A stretch of 64,000 bases of DNA, taken from assembly GCF_003096195.1 (NCBI RefSeq), contig NZ_CP023004.1, positions 3,700,501 through 3,764,500 on the forward strand, read 5' to 3'. Source of the stretch: Ereboglobus luteus. GTDB taxonomy: Bacteria; Verrucomicrobiota; Verrucomicrobiia; Opitutales; Opitutaceae. This document shows positions 9,046 to 17,225 of this stretch, one piece after another; the stretch's first letter is position 1; each line of letters begins with the position of its first letter. The position numbers and the translations under genes were made by a program. The notes under the pieces were generated by a model. It ran no database searches and was not told where the DNA came from. It saw nothing but the letters and a program-made list of their open reading frames with translations.

Positions 9046-11895
9046 ATGAAGTCACTCATCATCGCGGAAAAGCCCTCCGTCGCCGCCGACCTCGCGCGCG
9101 CCCTCGGCAAGGTGCCCAAAAAGGGCGACCATTACGAAAACGACCAATACGTCATCTCTTCCGCGGTGGGCCATCTCGTCGAACTCCTCATGCCCGAGGA
9201 CATTGATAAAAAGAAATACGGCTTCTGGCGCCTCGAAACCCTTCCCATCATCCCGAGCCGCTTCGAACTCAAACCCATCGACAAAACCAAGGACCGTTTC
9301 GCCTCGCTCAAAAAACTCCTCGCCCGCAAGGACATCGACGAGGTCATCAACGCCTGCGACGCCGGTCGCGAAGGCGAGCTCATCTTCACTTATATATACC
9401 AGCTCGCGAAATCAAAACTCCCCGTCCGCCGCGCATGGATGCAAACCATGACGCCAGCGGGCATCCGCGCCGCCTTCGAGGAAACCCGCCTGCGCACCGC
9501 CGGGCAAATGTCCGGCCTCGCCGACGCCGCCCGCTGCCGCTCCGAGGCCGACTGGCTCATCGGCATCAACGGCACCCGCGCCCTCACCAAGCGCATGTTC
9601 GGCAAACGCGCCGGCAACGTCGCCAGCGTCGGCCGCGTGCAAACCCCCACCCTCGCCCTCGTCGTCGCCCGCGAGCTCGAAATCCGCAACTTCATCTCGC
9701 GCGACTACTGGCGCATCACCGCGCAATTCGGCATCGCCAACGGCTCCTACGAAGGCGTTTACCAGCGCCCCAATTACAAGAAAAACGACGCCGACCCGCA
9801 CGATCGCATCGACCGCCTCTGGGACAAGGCCGCCGCCGAGGCCGTCCTCGCCGACTGCCAGGGCAACCCGCCCGCCGCCGTCACCGAGGAGAAAAAAGCC
9901 GCCACGCAAATCGCCCCGCGCCTCTACGATCTCACCACACTCCAGCGCGAGGCCAACAACCGCCTCGGCCTCTCCGCCCGCCGCACCCTCCAAATCGCGC
10001 AGGCGCTCTACGAGAAGCACAAGATGATCACCTACCCCCGCACCGATTCGCGCGCGCTCCCCGAGGACTACATCCCCACCTGCAAAACCACGCTCCAGGC
10101 CCTCGAGGGCAACCTCGCCCCGCACGCCCAAAAAGCACTCGCCGAGGGTTACGTGCGTCCGAACAAACGCATCTTCAACAACGCGCAAATCTCGGATCAC
10201 TTTGCCATCATCCCCACCGGCTCCGAATACAAGAACCTCGACGACATGGAGGCCAAGGTGTTCGACATGATCGCCCGCCGCTTCGTCGCCGCCTTCTATC
10301 CTGTCGCCGAATACGACGTCACCACGCGCATCAGCACCATCGCGCAAAAGCACAACTTCAAAACCGAGGGCAAAGTCCTCACCAACCCCGGCTGGCTCGC
10401 CGTTTACGGCCGCACCAGCATCGACGAGGATTCCGCCAACAACAGCAACGCGGCGCAGACCGCAAAGTCTGCCTCCGCCGCCCTCCCCGCGCTCACGCCC
10501 GCGGACAGCAACAGCGCCAAAACCCTCGACACCAAACTCCACGCCGAAGCCACCAAGCCGCCCCCGCGCTACACCGAGGCCACGCTCCTCTCCGCGATGG
10601 AAAGCGCCGGCAAACTCGTTGACGACGAGGACATGGCCGACGCCATGAAAGAACGCGGCCTCGGCACCCCCGCCACCCGCGCCGACACGATCGACGGCCT
10701 CATTTACCAAAAATACATGGAGCGCAACGGCCGCGAACTCTCCCCCACTCCGAAAGCCGAGGGCCTCCTTGAGTTTCTCTCCGTCGTCGGCGCCGAGGCG
10801 CTCACCAAACCCGACATGACCGGCGAGTGGGAATACAAGCTCCGCCTCATGGAGCACAACAATTACACGCGCGACAAGTTCATGCACGAAATCGTCGATG
10901 TCACCAAGGGCATCGTTGACCGCACAAAAAACTTCGAGGAGGACGAAACCACCGCGCGCGTCACCGACATCATCTCCCCGACCGACAGCCAGCCGATGAA
11001 AGAGACGCTCCGCGCCTACAAATCGCAGGACGGCGCGCTCGTCATCTACAAAGTCATCACCGGCCGCAAAATCGAGGAGGACGAAATCCGCCAGCTCGTC
11101 GCCGCCGGCGAAATCGGCCCGCTCGACGGCTTTGTCTCGCCCCGCACCGGCAACCGCTTCCCGTCGAAACTCCGCATCATCGACGACCCGAAAAACGAAG
11201 GCCAAAAAAAGGTCGAACTCGATTTCGGCAACAAAGTCGATCTCTCCGCGCTCACGCCCGTCTGGACCGACCCGAAAACCGGCGAAGAACTCTGCGAAGC
11301 GCCCACCAACTACATCCTCCGACGCCGCAACGAAAAAGCCGACGGCGGCTGGGAGCAGACCTTCTCGGTCGGACGCCTCATGTGCCAAAAGCCCATCGAA
11401 CTCGACCAGGCCATCAAGCTCGTCACCGAAGGCAAAACCGACCTCATCCAAGCCTTCATATCGAAACGCGGACGCCCCTTCGACGCGTATCTCCTGCGCA
11501 AAGGCGCGCGCATTGCATGGGAGTTCCCGCCCCGCGCCCCGAAAGTAGGCAAGGACGGCAAACCCGTGGCCCGCAAAACCAAGGCCGCGCCCGACCTCAC
11601 CAAGGCGACCAAAATCGGCGACAGCAAGGCGCACGAAGGCGGCACGCTCTACGAAACGACGGACAGTTACATCGTGGCCAAACCTGGCGCGAACGACGAG
11701 CCCCGCATCGTGTTTGAGTGCAAAAAGAGCATCTGCCAAAAAGACATCGCCCTGACCGACGTTCAGCAAATGCTCGCCGACGGCAAAAGCCCGCTTATCG
11801 AAGGTTTCGTGAGCAAGCGCGGCAGCCAATTCAACGCCTATCTGGTATTGTCCAAGGACAAGAAAAAAGCCGATTTCGAGTTCCCGCCGCGGTAA
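9046..11895 (+). CDS. topB: Type IA DNA topoisomerase (topoisomerase III-like) with C-terminal repeats
   Basis: 949 residues. The N-terminal Toprim domain starts LIIAEKPSVAADLA and carries CDAGREGELI, the TopB form of the acidic motif. The catalytic tyrosine is in KMITYPRTDSR (Tyr330). The type IA core ends near residue 620. The tail is not a zinc-ribbon set but three copies of a topoisomerase C-terminal repeat: about 650-720 (DGFVSPRTGNRFPSKLRI), 745-825 (QAFISKRGRPFDAYLL) and 865-945 (EGFVSKRGSQFNAYLVL). TopB enzymes unlink single strands and decatenate; the repeats probably aid DNA binding. E. coli TopB is about 650 residues, so the tail adds roughly 300. A long antisense frame over the gene has no domains. 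Confidence 0.93.
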   Translation: MKSLIIAEKPSVAADLARALGKVPKKGDHYENDQYVISSAVGHLVELLMPEDIDKKKYGFWRLETLPIIPSRFELKPIDKTKDRFASLKKLLARKDIDEVINACDAGREGELIFTYIYQLAKSKLPVRRAWMQTMTPAGIRAAFEETRLRTAGQMSGLADAARCRSEADWLIGINGTRALTKRMFGKRAGNVASVGRVQTPTLALVVARELEIRNFISRDYWRITAQFGIANGSYEGVYQRPNYKKNDADPHDRIDRLWDKAAAEAVLADCQGNPPAAVTEEKKAATQIAPRLYDLTTLQREANNRLGLSARRTLQIAQALYEKHKMITYPRTDSRALPEDYIPTCKTTLQALEGNLAPHAQKALAEGYVRPNKRIFNNAQISDHFAIIPTGSEYKNLDDMEAKVFDMIARRFVAAFYPVAEYDVTTRISTIAQKHNFKTEGKVLTNPGWLAVYGRTSIDEDSANNSNAAQTAKSASAALPALTPADSNSAKTLDTKLHAEATKPPPRYTEATLLSAMESAGKLVDDEDMADAMKERGLGTPATRADTIDGLIYQKYMERNGRELSPTPKAEGLLEFLSVVGAEALTKPDMTGEWEYKLRLMEHNNYTRDKFMHEIVDVTKGIVDRTKNFEEDETTARVTDIISPTDSQPMKETLRAYKSQDGALVIYKVITGRKIEEDEIRQLVAAGEIGPLDGFVSPRTGNRFPSKLRIIDDPKNEGQKKVELDFGNKVDLSALTPVWTDPKTGEELCEAPTNYILRRRNEKADGGWEQTFSVGRLMCQKPIELDQAIKLVTEGKTDLIQAFISKRGRPFDAYLLRKGARIAWEFPPRAPKVGKDGKPVARKTKAAPDLTKATKIGDSKAHEGGTLYETTDSYIVAKPGANDEPRIVFECKKSICQKDIALTDVQQMLADGKSPLIEGFVSKRGSQFNAYLVLSKDKKKADFEFPPR

Positions 11896-12155
11896 TGCGT
11901 AAATCGCAAAGCCGGGCAAAAAAGATTCGGTGGCTTTTTAAAGAAACACCGCGAGTCATAGGTGTGGAGAAATCTTCAAGATTTCGCGCACCCATGCGCA
12001 CGCAGTCATCCGTCCTCTTTTGGGGCAGACGATGTTTTTTTTAAGGTGAAAGAGCACTGCACTTTTGCACGGCCCTCTTGTTTTGCGGACAGCCCTTTAA
12101 ACCAGTGCAAAAACCCCATTGGAAAAGCCATAAACCGGGAGTGCATCGAAACAGG

Positions 12156-12187
12156 GCAAAAAAAGAACTCCTTGTTACCAAGGAGTT
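12156..12187 (-). terminator. Rho-independent terminator of tRNA-Asp
   Basis: On the minus strand AACTCCTTG and CAAGGAGTT form a 9-bp stem with a 4-nt loop (12166-12187), followed by TTC and a T7 run (12164-12158). It begins 4 bp past the tRNA-Asp 3' end, so it ends that transcript. It is one of the clearest intrinsic terminators in the window. Confidence 0.88.
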
Positions 12188-12191
12188 TAAA

Positions 12192-12268
12192 TGGCGGGAT
12201 GGACGGGACTCGAACCCGCGGCCTTCTGCGTGACAGGCAGACGCTCTAACCAACTGAGCTACCACCCC
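12192..12268 (-). tRNA. tRNA-Asp (GTC)
   Basis: 77 nt including an encoded CCA. The acceptor stem GGGGTGG pairs with CCATCCC (one G-T), with discriminator G. The D-arm reads TAGCTCAGTTGGTTAGAGC. The anticodon arm is TCTGC-CTGTCAC-GCAGA, giving anticodon GTC (Asp). The T-arm contains GGTTCGAGTCC. It is transcribed away from tRNA-Arg, so promoters for both should lie in 12269-12376. An intrinsic terminator follows directly. Confidence 0.97.
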
Positions 12269-12376
12269 AAAAAGTGGGAAAGGTCGCAAAAGCTACGATG
12301 CGCGGCAGTCATGTCAAGCGTCTGTTTTTACCCTTGTCGAAAAAAGTTTTCCGCGCATATCAATCTTCCGTTCCAC

Positions 12377-12453
12377 GCGGTGGTAGCTCAGCTGGATAGA
12401 GCATCGGTTTTCTAAACCGACGGTCGTGGGTTCGAGTCCCGCCCACCGTGCCA
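12377..12453 (+). tRNA. tRNA-Arg (TCT)
   Basis: 77 nt including an encoded CCA. The acceptor stem GCGGTGG pairs with CCACCGT (terminal G-T), with discriminator G. The anticodon arm is TCGGT-TTTCTAA-ACCGA, anticodon TCT (Arg, AGA/AGG). The D-arm (TAGCTCAGCTGGATAGAGC) and T-loop (GGTTCGAGTCC) are standard. It ends 36 bp before the osmC-like start; no terminator lies between, so the two may share a transcript. Confidence 0.96.
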
Positions 12454-12489
12454 TTTTTTATTTCTCCGCACTTCAGCCAATTTTTTATC

Positions 12490-12900
12490 ATGGTCAAAAT
12501 CACCGGCGAATACCAAGGCGAGCTTCATTGCGTCGCAAAACATGAACAGTCGGGCAACACGCTCGTCACCGACGCGCCGCGCGACAACAATGGCCGCGGT
12601 GAGGCGTTCTCGCCCACGGATCTCGCGGCCACCGCGCTGGGCACCTGTATGCTCACCATCATGGCCATGGCCGCGCGCAAGCATGGCGTCGAATTGAAGG
12701 GCACGCGCTTCGAGGTCGTGAAGGAAATGTCCACGAACCTGCCCCGCCGCATCGCCTCCGTGGACACAAAATTCTGGGTGCCGTTCCGCAAGGACGCACT
12801 GCCCGTGGGCACGCTTGAGCGCGCCGCGGAAAGCTGCCCCGTTCATCAGAGTTTGCATCCTGATATCGAAAAACGAATCACGTTTTATTGGGCGGAATAA
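12490..12900 (+). CDS. OsmC family protein
   Basis: 136 residues from ATG at 12490. A longer in-frame start at 12448 would overlap the tRNA-Arg 3' end and is rejected. The protein has the OsmC/YhfA-like fold marks: an early Gly-rich strand, EAFSPTDLAATALGTCML with the first peroxidatic Cys, and ESCPVHQSLHPDI with the second Cys near the C-terminus. Family members reduce organic hydroperoxides with a two-Cys mechanism in the cytoplasm. It belongs to the short YhfA-like subgroup, so the true substrate is uncertain. coaB follows 23 bp downstream on the same strand. Confidence 0.88.
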   Translation: MVKITGEYQGELHCVAKHEQSGNTLVTDAPRDNNGRGEAFSPTDLAATALGTCMLTIMAMAARKHGVELKGTRFEVVKEMSTNLPRRIASVDTKFWVPFRKDALPVGTLERAAESCPVHQSLHPDIEKRITFYWAE

Positions 12901-12923
12901 CATCCGGCGGAAAAACGAACCTC

Positions 12924-13562
12924 ATGACGCGCTGCCTGATCACCGCCGGCCCCACCCGGGAGCACATCGATCCGGTGCGCTACCTGAGCAACGGCTCCAG
13001 CGGGCGCATGGGTTATGAAATCGCGGCCGCGGCCGCGGCGCTCGGCTGGGACGTCGATCTGGTTAGCGGCCCCGTTTCGCTCGACACTCCCAAGGGCGTG
13101 CGCGTGACGCGCGTCGTGTCGGCAGCGGAGATGTTTGCCGCATGCGAACCGCTTTTCACCGGGTGCGATGTGTTCATCGCGGTCGCGGCGGTCTGCGATT
13201 ACAAACCGCGCGTGGTTTCCGCCGAGAAGACAAAAAAAACGGCGGACGAAAGCGCGGGCATGACGCTCGAATTGGTGCGCACCGTTGATATTTTGAAAAC
13301 GCTCGCGGCGCGAAAAACAGCGAGCCAATGCGTGGTCGGGTTTGCGGCGGAGACGCGCGATGTCGAAATTTATGCGCGAAAAAAACTCGCCGAAAAAAAT
13401 CTCGACTGGATTGTCGCCAACGACGTCGGAAAACCCGGCATCGGCATGGATGCGGCGAATAACGCGGTCGTTATGATTTCACGTGATGGCGCGCGGTTTG
13501 AGTTTGGCCCCGCGCCAAAACGCGATGTGGCCGAGTTTATTTTGACGCGGCTTGAACATTAA
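12924..13562 (+). CDS. coaB: Phosphopantothenoylcysteine synthetase domain protein (stand-alone CoaB)
   Basis: 212 residues from ATG at 12924, chosen because the conserved N-terminus (CLITAGPTREHIDPVRYLSN) begins right after it; an upstream start at 12888 would overlap the osmC-like gene. It matches only the CoaB half of bacterial Dfp/CoaBC: nucleotide-binding GPTREHIDPVR, then NGSSGRMG, an AAVCDYKP motif and the C-terminal NDV element. CoaB joins 4'-phosphopantothenate and cysteine using CTP (ATP in some lineages). The CoaC decarboxylase is absent here and must be encoded elsewhere. Cytoplasmic, coenzyme A synthesis. Confidence 0.9.
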   Translation: MTRCLITAGPTREHIDPVRYLSNGSSGRMGYEIAAAAAALGWDVDLVSGPVSLDTPKGVRVTRVVSAAEMFAACEPLFTGCDVFIAVAAVCDYKPRVVSAEKTKKTADESAGMTLELVRTVDILKTLAARKTASQCVVGFAAETRDVEIYARKKLAEKNLDWIVANDVGKPGIGMDAANNAVVMISRDGARFEFGPAPKRDVAEFILTRLEH

Positions 13563-13563
13563 A

Positions 13564-13594
13564 AGCCGCGCTCCCTTGCGGGGTTGGCGCGGCT
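13564..13594. terminator. Hairpin between convergent coaB and doxX
   Basis: AGCCGCGC (13564-13571) and GCGCGGCT (13587-13594) form an 8-bp GC-rich stem with a 15-nt loop. It starts 1 bp after the coaB stop and lies between convergent genes, so it may end both transcripts. No T-run follows on either strand, so intrinsic termination is not certain. Confidence 0.5.
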
Positions 13595-13630
13595 GGTATG
13601 GAGAAAAAATGTTTGCGACTTTGCCCGGGC

Positions 13631-14083
13631 TCACCCCGCGTTTGATTTGCGAGCGATGAGCGAGTCGGCTGAAAAGGCGCCTCCACCGCTGATCACCAAC
13701 GCAAACGAGGCGAGCATAAGCACGAGGGCGTATTCCATTCCGTTGTTCGCGAGAAAGAACGCGCTGTTGTGCACCGTGTAAATGGCGGTCGCCATGATGA
13801 TGGTCGTCACAAGGCCGAAGAAACGCGTGGCAAGGCCGAGCAGGATGGCGACGCCGCCAAAAAACTCGCCGCCCGCCGCAAGCGAGGCCCACAAAATCCC
13901 GGGCTTCATGTGAAGCGTGCCCTCAAAAAAGCCCGCCGTGCCCTGCAATCCGTGCCCTCCCCAGGCGCCGAAGAGCTTTTGGGCGCCGTGCGCAAGAAAC
14001 ACGCCGCCCGCGGCGAGACGAATGGGCAGGGCCGCCCAGTTTGACGAATTGGTCGAGAAGACTTTTCGAATGAGTTTGTTCAT
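13631..14083 (-). CDS. DoxX family membrane protein
   Basis: 150 residues with four predicted membrane helices. The family pattern is present: RLAAGGVFLAHGAQKLFGAWGG near the N-terminus, then LWASLAAGGEFFGGVAILLGLATR and TIIMATAIYTVH. DoxX-like proteins sit in the inner membrane and are linked to thiol or quinone redox stress, though their biochemistry is poorly defined. It lies next to a MarR-type gene on the same strand, 83 bp downstream of it, with an AT-rich palindrome just before its start. This suggests the MarR protein controls it. Confidence 0.88.
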   Translation of the reverse strand: MNKLIRKVFSTNSSNWAALPIRLAAGGVFLAHGAQKLFGAWGGHGLQGTAGFFEGTLHMKPGILWASLAAGGEFFGGVAILLGLATRFFGLVTTIIMATAIYTVHNSAFFLANNGMEYALVLMLASFALVISGGGAFSADSLIARKSNAG

Positions 14084-14110
14084 GATGTGGTGTTTGGATG
14101 AAATAATTAA

Positions 14111-14122
14111 TTTAATATTAAA
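14111..14122. promoter_or_regulatory. AT-rich palindrome upstream of doxX, possible MarR operator
   Basis: TTTAATATTAAA is a perfect 12-bp palindrome 27 bp before the doxX start codon, within a very AT-rich stretch (14100-14130) that contrasts with the GC-rich surroundings. On the minus strand the area reads GATAATACTTTAATATT. A related sequence, TTATTATTTTAAT, occurs upstream of marR near 14660-14671. The two could be operators of the same regulator. Confidence 0.45.
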
Positions 14123-14139
14123 GTATTATCAAAGCCGGT

Positions 14140-14157
14140 ATCTCCTCTTGCGGAGAT
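14140..14157. terminator. Hairpin after marR
   Basis: ATCTCC (14140-14145) and GGAGAT (14152-14157) form a perfect 6-bp stem with a 6-nt loop, 10 bp past the marR stop and before the doxX promoter area. No T-run follows in the marR direction, so it may be an RNA 3' end, a weak attenuator, or chance. Confidence 0.35.
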
Positions 14158-14166
14158 TCGAGCTTC

Positions 14167-14619
14167 TCAGTCCGTCGTATTTTGGAGGCCGATTTTTTTG
14201 CAGATTTCCGCGAGCATGGCTTGCTCGCCGGGAGTGAGGATCGAGAATTCCCTGCCGACCGAGGCGGCGATTTTCGGGAAAAGGCCGGCGATGTATTTGG
14301 AGCCCTGGGGCGTGAGGCTGACGCGGATGCGCCGCCGGTCAGTGGCCTCGCGCGTGCGCCTCACATGCCCATCCCGCTCCAGATTGTCGACCACCATGGT
14401 GAGATTTCCCGCGCTCTTGAGAACCTTGGCGGCGATTTTGGACTGGATCATCGGCCCCTTGTGGTGAAGCGCCTCAAGAACGCCGAACTGCGCAATGGTC
14501 AAACCGGCGGGCAAAACCGTGTGGACGCGCGCGGTCACGGTCTCGGCGGCGCGCACGAGCTTCACATAGGCTCGGAGTGCGTTTTTTTCCGCGTTGGCTG
14601 TTTTGCGTCGGGTGGTCAT
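14167..14619 (-). CDS. MarR family transcriptional regulator
   Basis: 150 residues with the MarR winged helix: helices around LTIAQFGVLEALHHKGPMIQ, recognition region SAGNLTMVVDNLERDGHV, then the wing RRTREATDRRRIRVSLTPQG. Members bind palindromes as dimers and often respond to phenolic or oxidant ligands. It shares strand and context with doxX downstream, a pairing common for redox- or quinone-responsive systems. AT-rich sequence upstream (14641-14680) resembles the putative doxX operator, which suggests autoregulation. The divergent asnS starts 209 bp away. Confidence 0.92.
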   Translation of the reverse strand: MTTRRKTANAEKNALRAYVKLVRAAETVTARVHTVLPAGLTIAQFGVLEALHHKGPMIQSKIAAKVLKSAGNLTMVVDNLERDGHVRRTREATDRRRIRVSLTPQGSKYIAGLFPKIAASVGREFSILTPGEQAMLAEICKKIGLQNTTD

Positions 14620-14828
14620 GGCTCGTCGGTTGTTTTTTATTGTTCAACATCAAAGCACTTATTATTTTAATGTCGAATTAGTTTCGGGCTTCCGGGCCAT
14701 TTTAACAGGGTTGTTACAAGCAATGCGAACCGGCGCGCGGCCGCCACTCTGGATTTGCCAAACGGGCGGCATGTCTGTGATTTGGGCGCAAATCAAAACA
14801 CCAACTTCAACCCACACGACTCCAAGCC

Positions 14829-16217
14829 ATGCAACGCACTCTCGTCAAAGACGCCCACAATTCAACCGAACCTCGCGACTCGATCCTGCTCCAGGGATGG
14901 GTGCGCACGAGGCGGGATTCGAAAACATTTTCGTTCGTGGAGCTCAACGATGGCTCGTGCCTCAAGGGCATGCAGATTATCGTGCAAAACACGCTACCGG
15001 ATTATGAGGCGCTCATGCACAAGGCGGGCACCGGCGCATCGATTTCCGTGGGCGGCAAACTCGTCGCCTCGCAAGGCGCGGGGCAAAAGTGGGAGGTGCA
15101 GGCGGACACATTCGAAATCATCGGCGAGGCGGATGCCTCGTATCCGCTGCAGAAGAAGGGGCACACACTTGAGTTTTTGCGGGAGATCGCGCACCTGCGC
15201 CCGCGCTCGAATCTTTTCGGCGCGGTGTTTCGCGTGCGCAGCCGGCTCGCCTATGCGATTCATCAATTCTTTCAGGAGCGCGGCTATTTTTACGTGCACA
15301 CACCGATCATCACGGCGAGCGATTGCGAGGGCGCGGGCGAGATGTTTCGAGTCTCAACACTCGACACGGACAAACCGCCGCGCGCGGAGGACGGAAGCGT
15401 TGATTTCGCGAGTGATTTTTTTGCAAGGCAGAGTTTTCTGACCGTGTCGGGGCAACTGGAGGCGGAGACATTTGCGTGCGCGCTGTCGAATGTCTACACG
15501 TTCGGGCCGACGTTTCGCGCGGAGAACTCGAACACCTCGCGGCACGCGGCGGAGTTTTGGATGATCGAGCCGGAGTCGGCGTTTCTCGATCTTTTCGGCA
15601 ACATGGACCTGGCGGAATCGTTCGTGAAATACCTCGTGGCCGACGTTCGCGAGCATTGCGCGGCGGACCTGGAGTTTTTCGGCAAGTTCGTGGACAAGGA
15701 ACTGAACGCGCGGCTCGACTTCGTGCTGCAGCGGCCGTTCCAGCGGTGCAGCTACACGGAGGCGATTGAAATTTTGGAAAAGAGCGGCCGCAAGTGGGAG
15801 CATCCCGTGAAATGGGGCGACAACATGCAATCGGAGCACGAGCGTTTTCTCGCCGAGGAGCATTTCAAGTGCCCGGTGACGGTTTACGACTACCCGAAAA
15901 CACTGAAGCCATTTTACATGCGCGTGAACGACGATGGCAAAACGGTGCGCGCGATGGATGTGCTCGTGCCGGGCATCGGCGAAATCATCGGCGGCAGCCA
16001 GCGTGAGGAACGGCTCGATGTGCTTCGCGAAAACATGGCCGCGCACGGACTCGCCGAGAAGGATTACTGGTGGTATCTCGACCTGCGCAAATACGGCACG
16101 GTGCCGCACAGCGGTTTCGGAATGGGCTTCGAACGCATGCTGATGTTCGTGACGGGCGTCGCCAACATTCGCGACGTGATCCCGTTCGCGCGCACGCCGG
16201 GCAGCGCTGATTTTTAA
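14829..16217 (+). CDS. asnS: Asparaginyl-tRNA synthetase
   Basis: 462 residues, the normal AsnRS length. The N-terminal OB fold ([20 protein letters not shown]) binds the anticodon. The class II core has motif 2 in [20 protein letters not shown] and motif 3 in [16 protein letters not shown]. The end, [17 protein letters not shown], is typical for AsnRS rather than AspRS, as is [13 protein letters not shown]. It charges tRNA-Asn with Asn using ATP. The 3' end overlaps the convergent smr gene by 4 bp. Confidence 0.97.
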   Translation: MQRTLVKDAHNSTEPRDSILLQGWVRTRRDSKTFSFVELNDGSCLKGMQIIVQNTLPDYEALMHKAGTGASISVGGKLVASQGAGQKWEVQADTFEIIGEADASYPLQKKGHTLEFLREIAHLRPRSNLFGAVFRVRSRLAYAIHQFFQERGYFYVHTPIITASDCEGAGEMFRVSTLDTDKPPRAEDGSVDFASDFFARQSFLTVSGQLEAETFACALSNVYTFGPTFRAENSNTSRHAAEFWMIEPESAFLDLFGNMDLAESFVKYLVADVREHCAADLEFFGKFVDKELNARLDFVLQRPFQRCSYTEAIEILEKSGRKWEHPVKWGDNMQSEHERFLAEEHFKCPVTVYDYPKTLKPFYMRVNDDGKTVRAMDVLVPGIGEIIGGSQREERLDVLRENMAAHGLAEKDYWWYLDLRKYGTVPHSGFGMGFERMLMFVTGVANIRDVIPFARTPGSADF

Positions 16218-16537
16218 ACCTTTTTCAGCCGTGCCAGCGTCGCGCCCCAGCCGCCGCTGGTTTCATCGCCGAGGCGAAAACTTTCCACGCACGGATGTTT
16301 GCGCAAATGCGCGTGCACCGTTTCGCGCAACGCGCCCGTGCCTTTGCCGTGTATAATGCGCACGGTGCGAATGTCGCGCTCAAGGCAGGCGTCTATGTAG
16401 GCGTCGATCACCCGCGCGGTTTCGCGCGGCAGAAATGTGTGCAGGTCAAGTTCGCCATTAATCGGGATTTGCACCGGCTCGTCCCCGGCGGATTCGTGCG
16501 TGGCTGAACCGTCGCGCGTGTCGCGTTTGTCGCTCAC
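16214..16537 (-). CDS. Smr domain protein
   Basis: 107 residues. After a short polar leader, the rest is an Smr domain: [16 protein letters not shown] (LDLH motif), [20 protein letters not shown] (HGKGxG motif) and a final strand [20 protein letters not shown]. Smr domains are nucleases or nucleic acid-binding modules, found alone or at the end of MutS2. The conserved TGxG and LDLH elements suggest nicking or RNA endonuclease potential. Its stop overlaps the asnS stop region by 4 bp in tail-to-tail orientation. tatA ends 2 bp upstream on the same strand, so it is probably the last gene of a tatA-smr transcript. Confidence 0.9.
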   Translation of the reverse strand: MSDKRDTRDGSATHESAGDEPVQIPINGELDLHTFLPRETARVIDAYIDACLERDIRTVRIIHGKGTGALRETVHAHLRKHPCVESFRLGDETSGGWGATLARLKKV

Positions 16538-16539
16538 GA

Positions 16540-17142
16540 TTAGATTCCGCCGCCGTCCGCGGCCTGTTCTCCTGCGTCAGGTTGTTTCTTTTCCGGCGGA
16601 GGTTCATCAGGAGTTTCGGGAGCGGATTCTTGCGCCGCCGGCTCGGATTCTTGCGCGGCATCGGCGTCCGCCTCGGATTCAACACCATGGGCAAGCGCGT
16701 CGGATTCCGCGGTGCCCCCGATGTATTCATCCTCATAGGGATCGACCTCATAATCATCCTCGATTTCGAGGTCGTCGGCATTTTCGGTTTCGTCGGACTC
16801 GGACGCACCGCCATCATCCGGGGCATCTTCGCCCCCGGTTGCGGCGGCGGTTGCCGCGGCGCCGGCGGCTTCGTCATAAACGCTCGTGTCTTCGGGCGTG
16901 GTTGTGGCGGAGTCCGCCTTGATGCGTTTTTTGGCGGGCGCGGGCGCGTCCTCGAGCGCGCGCTTGATCTGATCCTCGACCCCCTCGCGGGCGCGCTTGA
17001 AGTCGCGCAACGACTTGCCCAGTCCGCGCGCGAGCTCGGGCATGCGTTTGCCGCCGAACAGAACCAGTATCAGCACGAAGATGAGAAGCATCTCCGGGCC
17101 GCCTACATCGAGAAACGCAAGGACTGGTGTTAAGGTGGGCAT
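16540..17142 (-). CDS. tatA: TatA/B-type Sec-independent translocase subunit with long acidic tail
   Basis: 200 residues from ATG at 17142; a start at 17163 would add seven residues. An N-terminal hydrophobic helix (MLLIFVLILVLFGG) is followed by the amphipathic helix motif FGGKRMPELARGLGKSLRDF, diagnostic of TatA/TatB. TatA oligomers help move folded twin-arginine proteins across the inner membrane. The remaining 130 residues are a disordered tail rich in Asp, Glu, Ala and Pro, far longer than in common TatA (about 70-100 residues overall). tatC is not in this window. Tat substrates encoded here include the genes at 32882 and 34877. Confidence 0.85.
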   Translation of the reverse strand: MPTLTPVLAFLDVGGPEMLLIFVLILVLFGGKRMPELARGLGKSLRDFKRAREGVEDQIKRALEDAPAPAKKRIKADSATTTPEDTSVYDEAAGAAATAAATGGEDAPDDGGASESDETENADDLEIEDDYEVDPYEDEYIGGTAESDALAHGVESEADADAAQESEPAAQESAPETPDEPPPEKKQPDAGEQAADGGGI

Positions 17143-17174
17143 GATTAGGTAAAATGGAAACATGGCATTCCTGT

Positions 17175-17204
17175 CGGGCGTTTGTAACGAAAAACAAACG
17201 CCCG
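17175..17204. terminator. Strong hairpin between mutarotase-like gene and tatA
   Basis: CGGGCGTTTGT and ACAAACGCCCG form an 11-bp perfect stem with an 8-nt loop. It lies 21 bp after the mutarotase stop and before tatA, both on the minus strand. It probably marks the 3' end of the mutarotase transcript. No T-tract follows the stem on the minus strand, so a Rho-type or 3'-stabilising role is possible. Confidence 0.55.
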
Positions 17205-17225
17205 GTTCGCGGAGTGCCGGGAAAA

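Noticed and set aside
9412-11919. 835-codon minus-strand open frame over topB
   Set aside because: Antisense frame caused by high third-position GC; composition is biased to Val, Phe, Gly, Ala and no domain is visible, while the plus frame has all type IA topoisomerase motifs.
12448-12489. Upstream ATG for the OsmC-family gene
   Set aside because: It would overlap the 3' end of tRNA-Arg; family alignment starts at the internal ATG at 12490.
13476-13492. parS-like core TTTCACGTGA inside coaB
   Set aside because: Only about 10 of 16 parS positions match and the site lies within a coding sequence far from parB.
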